In this document: positions 26,036 to 33,732 of the stretch, in pieces | How positions within the stretch are numbered: position 1 is the stretch's first letter | How the letters are laid out: every line of letters starts with the position of its first letter | Assembly (NCBI RefSeq): GCF_000266945.1 | Contig: NC_018025.1 | Span: forward strand, 1,860,001-1,924,000 | Length of the DNA stretch: 64,000 bases | From: Desulfomonile tiedjei DSM 6799 | GTDB lineage: Bacteria > Desulfobacterota > Desulfomonilia > Desulfomonilales > Desulfomonilaceae | Direction: 5' to 3' | Translations under genes and position numbers: made by a program | Notes under the pieces: generated by a model | Databases searched by the model: none | Told to the model about the DNA's origin: nothing | Seen by the model: only the letters and a program-made list of their open reading frames with translations

Positions 26036-26290
26036 CGTTAGCTCAGCAGATTCCCGGCTTTGCGTTTAGCGCCGCTCCGGCTCAAGGCGCAAGGTCCTGA
26101 AGGGACGAACCATGAGTAGCCACGGGTGCAACCCGTGGGCAGCGATGCCACATCATGAGGGCTTGGACCCCGCCAGGGTCCTCACGGCTTGATCTTGTGA
26201 TAATTGTTTCCATGGGTTTCACCCATGGCTACCATTTGGATCGCCCCCTTGGCGCTCCGGCCGGCACGTCTCAGCCACACGAGCGAGTAA
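26036..26290. repeat. Multi-hairpin repeat family B, copy 2 (uninterrupted)
   Basis: A repeat of about 250 bases with the series of hairpins CCACGGGT/ACCCGTGG, GGACCC/GGGTCC and CCATGGGT/ACCCATGG. It is the uninterrupted counterpart of the copy at 11336 and gives the empty site for MITE A copy 1. It fills the gap between the convergent flippase and dgt genes. Confidence 0.75.
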
Positions 26291-26297
26291 CCACACT

Positions 26298-27464
26298 CTA
26301 ATATTCGTACGGCAGGAAGAGCTTCCTGTGCTCGTCGAGGGCGAAACGATCCGTCATTCCGGCTATATAATCGCAGACAATCCGTTCCGGCCGGACTGGT
26401 TCGGATGCGATCCTCTCCTGAACGGGAGGCGGGAGTTGAGAAGGGCGCCTCACATATTCCTGGAACAAATCTCTCAATAATCTATTGGCCTTATATTGCA
26501 TCCTCATTATTTTGTGATGCGTGTAGAACCTGCTGTGCAGGAATTTGTTGAGCTGTTCTTTCCAGAGCTGCATTTCAGTTGAAAAAACTGCCGTAGGGCT
26601 GTCAGCAGCCGTAATCTCCCCGGAGGTTCGGTAATTATTGGAACTGAGACGTTCTTCCGTTTCCTTCACCAGATCCCGGATCAACATGTCGATCAAAAAT
26701 CGCGTGCATTGATAACGAAAGGTATTTTTATCCAGGCAGGGATACCGCTCTTTGAGAATGAGTGTCACCCTGTTCCATATGTCCAGTTCGGCCAGGTCGG
26801 ATTCGTCAAAAAAACCCGATCGAAGCCCGTCTTCGATATCGTGACAATTGTAGGCGATCTCGTCCGCTAGATTGACGATCTGAGCCTCAAGTGAAGGACT
26901 CGGTTCAGCCATGAATTCTGCAATCAACTCCTGAGGAGCGCGGTCGTATACCGTGGAATGCCGTATGATACCCGCTCTGGTTTCGTACGTGAGATTGAGC
27001 CCCGGAAATTCCGGGTATCGTGCCTCGAGATAATCGACCACTCTCAGCGATTGGCTGTTATGCTCGAATCCGCCGCTATCCTTCATTAGTTCGTGAAGGG
27101 AATGCTCTCCTGCATGGCCGAACGGAGTGTGCCCCAAATCGTGCGCCAGAGCGATTGCATGGGTCAAATCTTCATTTGCCCCCAGATATTGCGCGATGCT
27201 CCGTGCGATCTGGGCAACTTCCAGAGTGTGTGTCAAGCGGGTGCGATAGTGATCGCCTTCGTAGTACGCAAAAACCTGTGTTTTATATTCCAGGCGTCTG
27301 AAGGCTTTTGAGTGAATAATTCTGTCGCGATCCCGCTGGAATGCGGTGCGATATGGGCATTCTTCCTCAGGATGCACGCGACCCCGATTATTTTCGGACA
27401 GCGATGCATATCCGGCAAGGAAAGATCTTTCTCTCTGTTCCTGTACGGCGCGTTTTATAATCAT
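26298..27464 (-). CDS. dgt: dGTPase-like deoxynucleoside triphosphate triphosphohydrolase
   Basis: This 388-residue HD-domain enzyme hydrolyses dNTPs to deoxynucleosides and triphosphate. The metal-binding His is in RTRLTHTLEVAQIAR (near residue 77) and the HD pair in LAHDLGHTPFGHAGE (near 108). The start MIIKRAVQEQRERSFLAGYA, with downstream RGRVHPEEECPYRTAFQRDRDRIIHSKAFRRLEYKTQVF, is the classic bacterial dNTPase type 2 start. Length is normal. The upstream zinc-ribbon gene runs in the same direction. Confidence 0.93.
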   Translation of the reverse strand: MIIKRAVQEQRERSFLAGYASLSENNRGRVHPEEECPYRTAFQRDRDRIIHSKAFRRLEYKTQVFAYYEGDHYRTRLTHTLEVAQIARSIAQYLGANEDLTHAIALAHDLGHTPFGHAGEHSLHELMKDSGGFEHNSQSLRVVDYLEARYPEFPGLNLTYETRAGIIRHSTVYDRAPQELIAEFMAEPSPSLEAQIVNLADEIAYNCHDIEDGLRSGFFDESDLAELDIWNRVTLILKERYPCLDKNTFRYQCTRFLIDMLIRDLVKETEERLSSNNYRTSGEITAADSPTAVFSTEMQLWKEQLNKFLHSRFYTHHKIMRMQYKANRLLRDLFQEYVRRPSQLPPPVQERIASEPVRPERIVCDYIAGMTDRFALDEHRKLFLPYEY

Positions 27465-27503
27465 AGTGGCATCTGCTTCCAGTATTAGCAGCCGGTTGTT
27501 TTT

Positions 27504-27971
27504 CTATCTCGGACGGGCTGGGTTTATGTCTTGAGGAGCATTTTCTTCCCATTGAGGCAACCCGCTGCCCGGTCGCTGGGATGCCGGGCCAGGCAGGATG
27601 ATGTTCACAATGAGAGCAAAAAGGATAATGACGCCCAATGAGGCAGCTATCCAAAACGCAAGCCTTCTCCAGCTATTGGACGATTTGTTCGAAGTCTGGC
27701 TACCTGACAATTTCCCATTCCTCCGTTCGGAAGGAAAACGGAACTCGTGAAACGCATCTGAAGGAATTGTGAGGTCATCCGCCGGCTGAGCGTAAATCGG
27801 CTCCGGGTCCGAGCGTAGGATTGTCTTGTCTTCCGCTGTGATTCCGCTGTTCTCGTGGTAGGGCTGTACCGTGCCGCAGTGAGGGCACCGTAGTTTCACC
27901 TTTTCTCCCGGCGGAATACGGCTTTGGTCGACTCTCATTTTTTTCTGACATGCAGAGCACTGGACTATCAT
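27504..27971 (-). CDS. Zinc-ribbon membrane protein
   Basis: This 155-residue protein has an N-terminal MJ0042-type zinc ribbon (CSAC at 5-8 and CPHC near 29-32 in QSRIPPGEKVKLRCPHCG). A polar linker follows, then one membrane helix (about 107-128) and a short C-terminal tail rich in Pro. This organisation is common in Desulfobacterota and Myxococcota proteins of unknown role, where a cytoplasmic ribbon is tethered to the membrane. It lies 39 bases upstream of dgt on the same strand. Confidence 0.75.
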   Translation of the reverse strand: MIVQCSACQKKMRVDQSRIPPGEKVKLRCPHCGTVQPYHENSGITAEDKTILRSDPEPIYAQPADDLTIPSDAFHEFRFPSERRNGKLSGSQTSNKSSNSWRRLAFWIAASLGVIILFALIVNIILPGPASQRPGSGLPQWEENAPQDINPARPR

Positions 27972-28146
27972 ATGTGAAACCGTGTGCCTCCAATCACTCT
28001 CGAATGCCTCCGTACGCTGGAGATGGGAAAAAACACGTTCACAAAGAACGTTAGCTCAGAATGTTATCAGGTAATAGTCTTTTTTCAAGACACAGGAAGA
28101 GTCCGCATAAGACTTCCAAGCTGTTCTGCATTCAGTAGAGTAATAT

Positions 28147-28308
28147 TGGAGGGATCTTCTCTGTAAAAGATCATCCCTCCAAACCCTTCCACAAGATTTT
28201 TTTCATTGCCGGAACCGGAATTTCCCTCAGGGAAATTCGAGTTCCGGCAGTGTAAAAAGTTCTTGAGGCGGGGTTCGGGGAGGAACTTCTTACAAGAAGT
28301 TCCTCCCC
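28147..28308. repeat. Structured repeat family F, copy 5
   Basis: Hairpin A (GGAGGGATCTTCTCT..AGATCATCCCTCC), a central hairpin (GCCGGAAC..GTTCCGGC) and hairpin D (28277-28308, GGGGAGGAACTTCTT/AAGAAGTTCCTCCCC). It starts 10 bases past the stop of the EI24 gene, where it would act as a terminator. Confidence 0.8.
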
Positions 28309-28317
28309 GATTTGCTT

Positions 28318-29109
28318 TTACTCGATCCCGGAGCGGGGCTGTTGAGGACCTTTGAGTTCCAGGAACAGGAGCGTTCCTCCGACGGCAGCAGCAGGAATGA
28401 AGAACAGGTTAATAAACGGAATAGAAGCTGTTATCAGATTTCCCAGGCCGAATCCGATGATAGTGCCAAGGCGCGACCTGAAAAACTTCTTCTTCGCACT
28501 CCAGGAGAAACGGTATCTGTCCATCGGATATCCGAGATATTCGTAGGCCAGCATGTACGCGGAAAGCAGCCATCCACACGCGGAAAAGAGAAATCCGCCA
28601 ACTCCGGGAATGAGGAGAAAGAACAGGCAAGCGACGAGCAGAATGAGATAAAGCGCCAGTAGTTTAAAGGAGTGGGCGATAGCTCGACTTGAATCTTTGA
28701 TGAGGCCGATTACGGAAAATGGAGTATCGGTATAATTGCCGGTGACGAGCTCCTCTGTCTTCTGAGAAAGAAGATCGTTGAAGGGTGCCGAAAGAGCCGA
28801 GGCTACACGTGCGAAAAAGAAGAAAAAGAGCACTGTCAATACAATGGTAAGAACAAAAACTACCACGTAATAGAGCGCACGCCAGTACCATTCTTCGGAG
28901 GGAAGAACCCCGAGCATTCTGCCGAGTCCAAAATAGAGAAGCACGTATGCAATGCCCATAATGATGAGGCTAATGACCAGAGGAGCTGCCGCGTACTTCC
29001 ACAGCTGCCGATTCCTTTTCAAAAATAGCGCTCCTCTCAGCACATAGAGCGGTGCCGGAGTGAATCTATTTGCCAGACTTTCTGATGGTTGAATAGTCTC
29101 TCGGCTCAT
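28318..29109 (-). CDS. EI24/CysZ-like membrane protein
   Basis: This 263-residue protein has about five to six hydrophobic segments, beginning with ApLYVLRGALFLKRNRQLW and the helix that follows. The layout and the GRMLGVLP and ALSAPFNDLLSQKTEE segments match the EI24 domain (Pfam EI24, related to CysZ). CysZ imports sulfate, but distant EI24 proteins have no proven substrate. The C-terminus ends in a charged tail. A family F repeat follows the stop and a family E repeat precedes the start. Confidence 0.8.
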   Translation of the reverse strand: MSRETIQPSESLANRFTPAPLYVLRGALFLKRNRQLWKYAAAPLVISLIIMGIAYVLLYFGLGRMLGVLPSEEWYWRALYYVVVFVLTIVLTVLFFFFFARVASALSAPFNDLLSQKTEELVTGNYTDTPFSVIGLIKDSSRAIAHSFKLLALYLILLVACLFFLLIPGVGGFLFSACGWLLSAYMLAYEYLGYPMDRYRFSWSAKKKFFRSRLGTIIGFGLGNLITASIPFINLFFIPAAAVGGTLLFLELKGPQQPRSGIE

Positions 29110-29123
29110 TTAGGCTTCATCTC

Positions 29124-29257
29124 ATACCGATTCGCTTTTTTCATAGTCTGGGAGGCTGGAGGTATCCTTCGCTCCGGAGGACGCAAAGCCGTCTAATCAC
29201 TCCGCTCCAGGATACTCCAGCCTTCGCTATCATATGTGCATAACTGTGAAATCGTAT
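29124..29257. repeat. Dispersed repeat family E, copy 3
   Basis: Starts ATACCGATTCGC and ends GTGAAATCGTAT (inverted end). It has the same body as the copies at 6903 and 44919 and lies between the EI24 gene and the selenoprotein gene. Confidence 0.75.
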
Positions 29258-29288
29258 CAAATGGCGGTTTGCATTTCAATAATGTGCA

Positions 29289-29320
29289 GGGAGGAACTTC
29301 TCAAACGAAACCTCTCCCCC
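29289..29320 (-). terminator. Hairpin-D-like terminator after the selenoprotein gene
   Basis: GGGAGGAACTTCTC and GAAACCTCTCCCCC form an imperfect stem 19 bases past the stop codon. The sequence resembles hairpin D of family F. Confidence 0.45.
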
Positions 29321-29338
29321 AATTTGTATCTTGAAGTA

Positions 29339-29566
29339 TCATATCGTTTTCTTGATGAGTTCCACTATTTCATTGTCCTCTGGAAATCGATGTCTTTCGT
29401 GTTTCGAGAAAATCGTTTTCCCCTTGTACTCCACATCGAAGATTCCCCCGCTGGATCTGATCAACTCCGAGGTAATACCGAGTTTTTCTTCCAGATCCTT
29501 CGCCAGACCGGCGGCTCGCGGCTGGTAGTTTCACATACCGCAATATGTTATCTTGCATTTCTCCAT
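29339..29566 (-). CDS. SelW-like (Rdx family) selenoprotein with in-frame UGA
   Basis: This 75-residue protein is missed by standard gene calling because codon 12 is TGA (29533-29531). Read as selenocysteine, the frame is continuous from ATG at 29566 to TGA at 29341-29339. It gives MEKCKITYCGMUNYQPRAAG, then segments LAKDLEEKLGI, SSGGIFDVEYKGKTIFSKH and RFPEDNEIVELIKKTI. This is the SelT/SelW/SelH-type thioredoxin-like redox protein with the CxxU motif at residues 9-12. All the conserved blocks of the family (GGxFEV, SK, FPE) follow after the UGA. GGAGG lies 12 bases upstream of the ATG, a rather long spacing. A redox role is inferred. Confidence 0.88.
29505..29533 (-). promoter_or_regulatory. 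Candidate bacterial SECIS element after the UGA codon
   Basis: Just after the UGA the mRNA can fold as a short stem GCC/GGC whose apical loop contains GGUCU (29509-29505), 21 bases past the UGA. E. coli fdhF presents a GGUCU loop at a similar distance (about 18 bases) for SelB. Outer pairing (CC..GG) is weak, so the structure should be checked by folding. Confidence 0.55.
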
Positions 29567-29712
29567 TTTATGTACTGGCCTCCTTCTTGTTAAACGGTCA
29601 CGCTAGGTTCCGAGAGTTCATCTTCGGAACCTTCCCCGCAACTATATGATCGGGTACCGATAGAAAATATTCTGTCATCTTTTATAGAAACCAATTCACG
29701 TTAGCAACCGGT

Positions 29713-31206
29713 TTATCGATAATCGAGCACATCCAATTTTAAGTTGCCCACCATTTTCAGTATAGCTTGCGCACTTTCACTATGATTTCGAGAGGCAATC
29801 TTAATGTGCGTGGGATCTGCCGGAACTTGGTTGAGTGTGGGGTCCACCGCGAGCCAGCCGTCAACGAATGATTCAGCCCAGGCATGATAGAGAAATCCGA
29901 CGTCTTCAGAGTAGACGATACCTGTTGCGATGCGAGTCGGTATGTGCAGAGACCGGGCCAGTGCTGCGTATAGATTTGCATGAGCCTGGCATTCGCCTTC
30001 CCGGCTTCTCAGCACAGCAATTGCCGTGAAGGAATCCTGCATCTTACTTTCAATATTTTCTGCAGTCCATTTCACCAGTTTACGAATCTTTTCGTACTGA
30101 GTATCGGATCGTTCGACTATTTCCCTGGCTTGAGAGACAATTTCCGGATGATCTGACTGAATGACCATGGTGGGATTGAGATCGTCCGGTGAAAAGGAGT
30201 CTGCAGCATGGCGCTTGTCCCTGGTGCGATCCGGTTCCACATGGACGGTAATCTCGAATCCGCTCCTACCGGTATCGCTGTCAGGCACAATTATATCCTG
30301 CCGATGATCCCGAGCGAGAAGATTGCTATCAATACCGGATATACCCGCTTTCAGGTAACGCAGTTTTCCTGCGTGGGGAATAGTCTTAGCGACCTTTATC
30401 CGGCTCACGTCCAGGATCAGGTCCTTCCCTGAAGTTTTTTTTTCCAGGAATTTCCGAGCGGAGGACTCATCTTCGAGCACCGTGATGAGCGATCCGTCTA
30501 CTCCTTTTTCCAACACCGTCAATCCCTTGTTGTTCAACCAGGACAGGACAAGACCTCGTCCACAGTGATTCTTTATCTTCCAAACGGCACCATTCGGTCC
30601 AGGATCTCCAGGAACCGTATTTATCTCCTGCTGGACAGTCTCAAGCTCCTGCCCCTCGGCATTGAAAATGCCGAACGAGTACTTTTCGCCGTCCCTGAGA
30701 CCTCTTATGATAGGCATGAGGGAAATTGCGCTAGAGTGATGGATTTTTCCTTCAACCTTATATGCACGGCTGTGTTTTTCTCCATCCACCTCGATATCCA
30801 CGCGGAATTCTTTACCTTCAAGCTTGCCGATCATGTGCATGTCCTTACCATTTATGCGCACCTTGGAATCGATGGACAGAAGCGCAAGATCGGGCATGAC
30901 CCGCACTTTTTCATTCAGGACGATTTCGTTTGTCTTTTTCAGTGCAGTAAGCCGCGTGACCGAATCGCTATGAATGATGAAATTCTTACCATCCGGCTCG
31001 ATCTTGAAATGGCTGTATCCGATTCTATCTTCTTTGAAATACGTGCCGTACCAGGCTTCTTTGAAAGGTATTTTATCGAGACTTTTGCATCCCTGTACAA
31101 GAAGTGTTTTATCCCCGGGAACATCCGAAGGCGAATTCACCATGCAGGATGAAATCATGAGTGCAGCAGCGAAGATGAATACCGGTAAGACTCGTTGTCG
31201 TATCAT
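29713..31206 (-). CDS. Transglutaminase-like lipoprotein
   Basis: This 497-residue protein begins with a lipoprotein signal peptide (MIRQRVLPVF, hydrophobic core, then ISSC as the lipobox, Cys21). After a long N-terminal region, a transglutaminase-like cysteine protease domain lies near residues 375-475. The triad is Cys in REGECQAHANLY, His in FLYHAWAESFVDGW and Asp in AVDPTLNQ. Such exported proteins act on peptides or cross-links at the cell surface. The substrate is unknown. There is no partner gene on the same strand. Confidence 0.85.
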   Translation of the reverse strand: MIRQRVLPVFIFAAALMISSCMVNSPSDVPGDKTLLVQGCKSLDKIPFKEAWYGTYFKEDRIGYSHFKIEPDGKNFIIHSDSVTRLTALKKTNEIVLNEKVRVMPDLALLSIDSKVRINGKDMHMIGKLEGKEFRVDIEVDGEKHSRAYKVEGKIHHSSAISLMPIIRGLRDGEKYSFGIFNAEGQELETVQQEINTVPGDPGPNGAVWKIKNHCGRGLVLSWLNNKGLTVLEKGVDGSLITVLEDESSARKFLEKKTSGKDLILDVSRIKVAKTIPHAGKLRYLKAGISGIDSNLLARDHRQDIIVPDSDTGRSGFEITVHVEPDRTRDKRHAADSFSPDDLNPTMVIQSDHPEIVSQAREIVERSDTQYEKIRKLVKWTAENIESKMQDSFTAIAVLRSREGECQAHANLYAALARSLHIPTRIATGIVYSEDVGFLYHAWAESFVDGWLAVDPTLNQVPADPTHIKIASRNHSESAQAILKMVGNLKLDVLDYR

Positions 31207-31383
31207 GGCATGTCCTTCGGGGAATCAGTATACTGTGCCCCGCCGTTGCTTGCAACGAAGCGCCTGGAAAAAGACCATATATTCCTTGATTCGCCGTCTC
31301 CTCATGTGGCATGTTTGCGAGACTCGATGCATTGATATATCGTGGGAAGATTCGTTCAATCCCGTGAAGTGAGTGGAAAACGA

Positions 31384-32286
31384 ATGAAGCTGGATTCGAT
31401 GTGCGACAATAGTTCAATTCCTCAAGAGTATTTTGCTCGAAACAGCAATCGACGCCATGCGATAAGATTGTTCCTCGGTGATTGCCTTTCGGGAATGGAA
31501 CAGATTCTCGAGCCCGGGAGCGTCGATCTTATAGTTACTTCTCCACCCTACAATATTGGGGTCCAGTACGGATCGTATAACGACAAAATCCCGCGTGAAG
31601 CATATCTAAAATGGATGGGAGATTGGGGGAAACTGGTCAAGCGAGTGTTGTCGCCAGAGGGTTCGCTGTTCTTGAACATCGGGTCCAAACCGTCCGATCC
31701 GTGGGTTCCATTCGAGGTTGCCACAACATTGAAGGAATCTCTTGTCTTGCAGAATGTCATTCACTGGATCAAATCCATTTACATTGAGAACGAAAGCTAC
31801 GGAAAATCGACATCCATCAATGTGGGTCATTTCAAACCCATCAACAGCAAGCGGTTCATAAACGATGCGCACGAATACATATTTCATTTCACTCTTGACG
31901 GCAATGTCGCTTTGGACCGACTCAGCATAGGGGTTCCGTACAAAGACACATCCAATGTGGAACGCTGGAAATCTGCAGGCCAAGGGGTTCGATGTCGGGG
32001 TAACAACTGGTATATACCGTACCCGACCATTCAGCATCGCGTTCATGACCGGCCGCATCCTGCGAGTTTCCCTCCGGAACTTGTCGAGATGTGTATCAAG
32101 GTGCATGGAGCGAACAGGATTCAGTTAGTATTGGATCCGTTTCTCGGCATCGGCAATACAGCAATTGCTTGCATGCGCATGGGCGTCGGAATGTACGGGT
32201 TCGAAATAGATGAAGAGTATCTCGCTGTTGCCAAGACTCGATTGATCGAGGCTTCCTCTCAGACGGTTCTGCAATTAGAAAAGTGA
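31384..32286 (+). CDS. Orphan DNA methyltransferase, beta class, TSPPY
   Basis: This protein has about 300 residues from ATG 31384; a GTG at 31342 is an alternative in-frame start. Motif IV is TSPPYN (in DLIVTSPPYNIGVQYG, about residue 55) and precedes motif I (DPFLGIGNTAIACMRMG near the C-terminus), which is the beta-class order. TSPPY is typical of N4-cytosine methyltransferases, though N6-adenine cannot be excluded. No restriction endonuclease or specificity subunit is near, so it is a solitary enzyme with a regulatory or protective role. Confidence 0.88.
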   Translation: MKLDSMCDNSSIPQEYFARNSNRRHAIRLFLGDCLSGMEQILEPGSVDLIVTSPPYNIGVQYGSYNDKIPREAYLKWMGDWGKLVKRVLSPEGSLFLNIGSKPSDPWVPFEVATTLKESLVLQNVIHWIKSIYIENESYGKSTSINVGHFKPINSKRFINDAHEYIFHFTLDGNVALDRLSIGVPYKDTSNVERWKSAGQGVRCRGNNWYIPYPTIQHRVHDRPHPASFPPELVEMCIKVHGANRIQLVLDPFLGIGNTAIACMRMGVGMYGFEIDEEYLAVAKTRLIEASSQTVLQLEK

Positions 32287-32336
32287 ATACCGGCTTTTCT
32301 TCTGTACGAGGTCAATAAGGTTTTGCAGTTATAGTC

Positions 32337-32512
32337 AGTGCCAAAAATTCTGTCGTTTATCCCTCGTGTGAATTACAGGATATTGGTAGGGACCGGCGTC
32401 CCTGCCGGTCCATTCTATCGATATCATTGATCATATTGAAGATGTGCCGGCACGGAGGCACGGCACCTACCAATATTCCTACTCCTCAATCGGTCACTAA
32501 TTTTCGCAACTG
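32337..32512. repeat. Palindromic repeat family C, intact copy (C1)
   Basis: It runs from AGTGCCAAAAATTCTGTC to AATTTTCGCAACTG. Outer arms ATATTGGTAGG and CCTACCAATAT pair. Inside is the hairpin GGACCGGC/GCCGGTCC with loop GTCCCT, which is the site hit by MITE A in other copies. It is nearly identical to the copy at 35905. Confidence 0.8.
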
Positions 32513-32585
32513 CTTAAGATAGTTCTCACCTACAGGGCAGGTCCGTGGCACCCGAAATTGTCATTCGGCCCGGATACAAGGGTGC

Positions 32586-32611
32586 CACTGACCTGCGAAG
32601 CCAGGTCAGTG
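32586..32611 (-). terminator. Hairpin after the polysaccharide operon
   Basis: CACTGACCTG and CAGGTCAGTG form a perfect 10-bp stem with a 6-base loop, 29 bases past the glycosyltransferase stop. A second perfect stem GTGGCACCC/GGGTGCCAC (about 32550-32588) overlaps it by three bases, so only one can form at a time. Confidence 0.55.
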
Positions 32612-32640
32612 CAGTTAACATCTTGAAATGCAAAATGGTG

Positions 32641-33729
32641 TCACTTGCTTCTCCGCTGCAATGCTTCCAGGAACACCTCTTGTGTCCTGCTCACCATAGC
32701 ATTGAGGGAGTGACGGGCCACAGCTCTCTCACGACCTGCCTGTCCCATCGATCTCGCTTTGTCAGGATTCGCAAGCAGACTCACCAGCGCATCGGCAAGA
32801 CCTCGAGGATCGCCGGGGTTCACCAATAGTCCGGTGCGGCCTTCCTCTATGAGTTCAGGGATACCGCCAACCCGAGTGCCCACAATGGGAAGTCCCATTG
32901 CCATGGCTTCTATGACGACATTCGGTGAAGCTTCACTCGCGGAAGGCAACGTGAAGACTGAGGCATTCCGCAAAGCAGGCCTGATATCCGATTGGGCGGG
33001 CACGAGCCGAACCCGATTCTGAAGCGAGTATGCCTCGATCCGTTGCGCAACATCTGCTTTGAGAGACCCGTTCCCCATGATTACGAATGTTGCGTCAGGA
33101 ACTTCTTCAGCAGCCAATCGGAATCCCTCGAGAAGGTTGAGCGGGTCCTTTTCGGCAACGAGTCTTCCTATGAAGAGGACAGATCCCACTTTAGTGGGTC
33201 CATCCCCGTCCGGCTCGAAATAATCGGTATCCACGGCATTGGGGATCACCGCAATCCGCGAAGGGTCCACGGAAAAACGTTGTACCATTACCTTCTTTAG
33301 CATCTCCGCATTACAGATAATGGTATCTGAAAACCGCCACAACAATTGTTCATGCTGCCTGGGTAAAAGACTGCGGTAACCGGATACGATTACAGGAACG
33401 CGAAGAATGCGTCCGAAGACCCGTCCCCATATGTTCGGCACGACAGTTAACGTGTACAGGATGTGCGGGCGTTTTTGCAGAAGCCTTGCTGCCAGGTTCG
33501 CAAGAGCACGGGGAGTCACCCATGAGTCTTCAGACATGTGGTGAATGGGTATACCCGTTTCCTGAGCTGCCGGGAGCATATCTTTGCCGCCGCGCAGCAC
33601 CCAGAGTTCGGGTTCGAAGACATTCAGATCGAGATGCTTCAGGAGATGGACAGCATAGCGCTGTGTGCCGCCGAATTCCAGATCCTGCAGCAACACCGCA
33701 AGCTTAATGGGGGATTGATGCGAGTGCAT
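32641..33729 (-). CDS. Glycosyltransferase family 4
   Basis: This 362-residue GT-B enzyme has an N-terminal acceptor domain (LEFGGTQRYAVHLLKHLD) and a C-terminal nucleotide-sugar domain. SVLFIGRLVAEKDPLNLLEGF, PSASEASPNVVIEAMAMGLP and VGGIPELIEEGRTGLLV mark the donor site. It transfers a sugar during surface polysaccharide or lipid glycan assembly. It is the third gene of a three-gene minus-strand operon with a deacetylase (3 bases upstream) and an SGNH hydrolase. Confidence 0.93.
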   Translation of the reverse strand: MHSHQSPIKLAVLLQDLEFGGTQRYAVHLLKHLDLNVFEPELWVLRGGKDMLPAAQETGIPIHHMSEDSWVTPRALANLAARLLQKRPHILYTLTVVPNIWGRVFGRILRVPVIVSGYRSLLPRQHEQLLWRFSDTIICNAEMLKKVMVQRFSVDPSRIAVIPNAVDTDYFEPDGDGPTKVGSVLFIGRLVAEKDPLNLLEGFRLAAEEVPDATFVIMGNGSLKADVAQRIEAYSLQNRVRLVPAQSDIRPALRNASVFTLPSASEASPNVVIEAMAMGLPIVGTRVGGIPELIEEGRTGLLVNPGDPRGLADALVSLLANPDKARSMGQAGRERAVARHSLNAMVSRTQEVFLEALQRRSK

Positions 33730-33732
33730 GTT

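Noticed and set aside
26037-26110. TTAGCTCAGCAGATTCCCGG looked like a tRNA D-arm
   Set aside because: No acceptor stem, anticodon arm or T-arm follows; it is the start of repeat family B.
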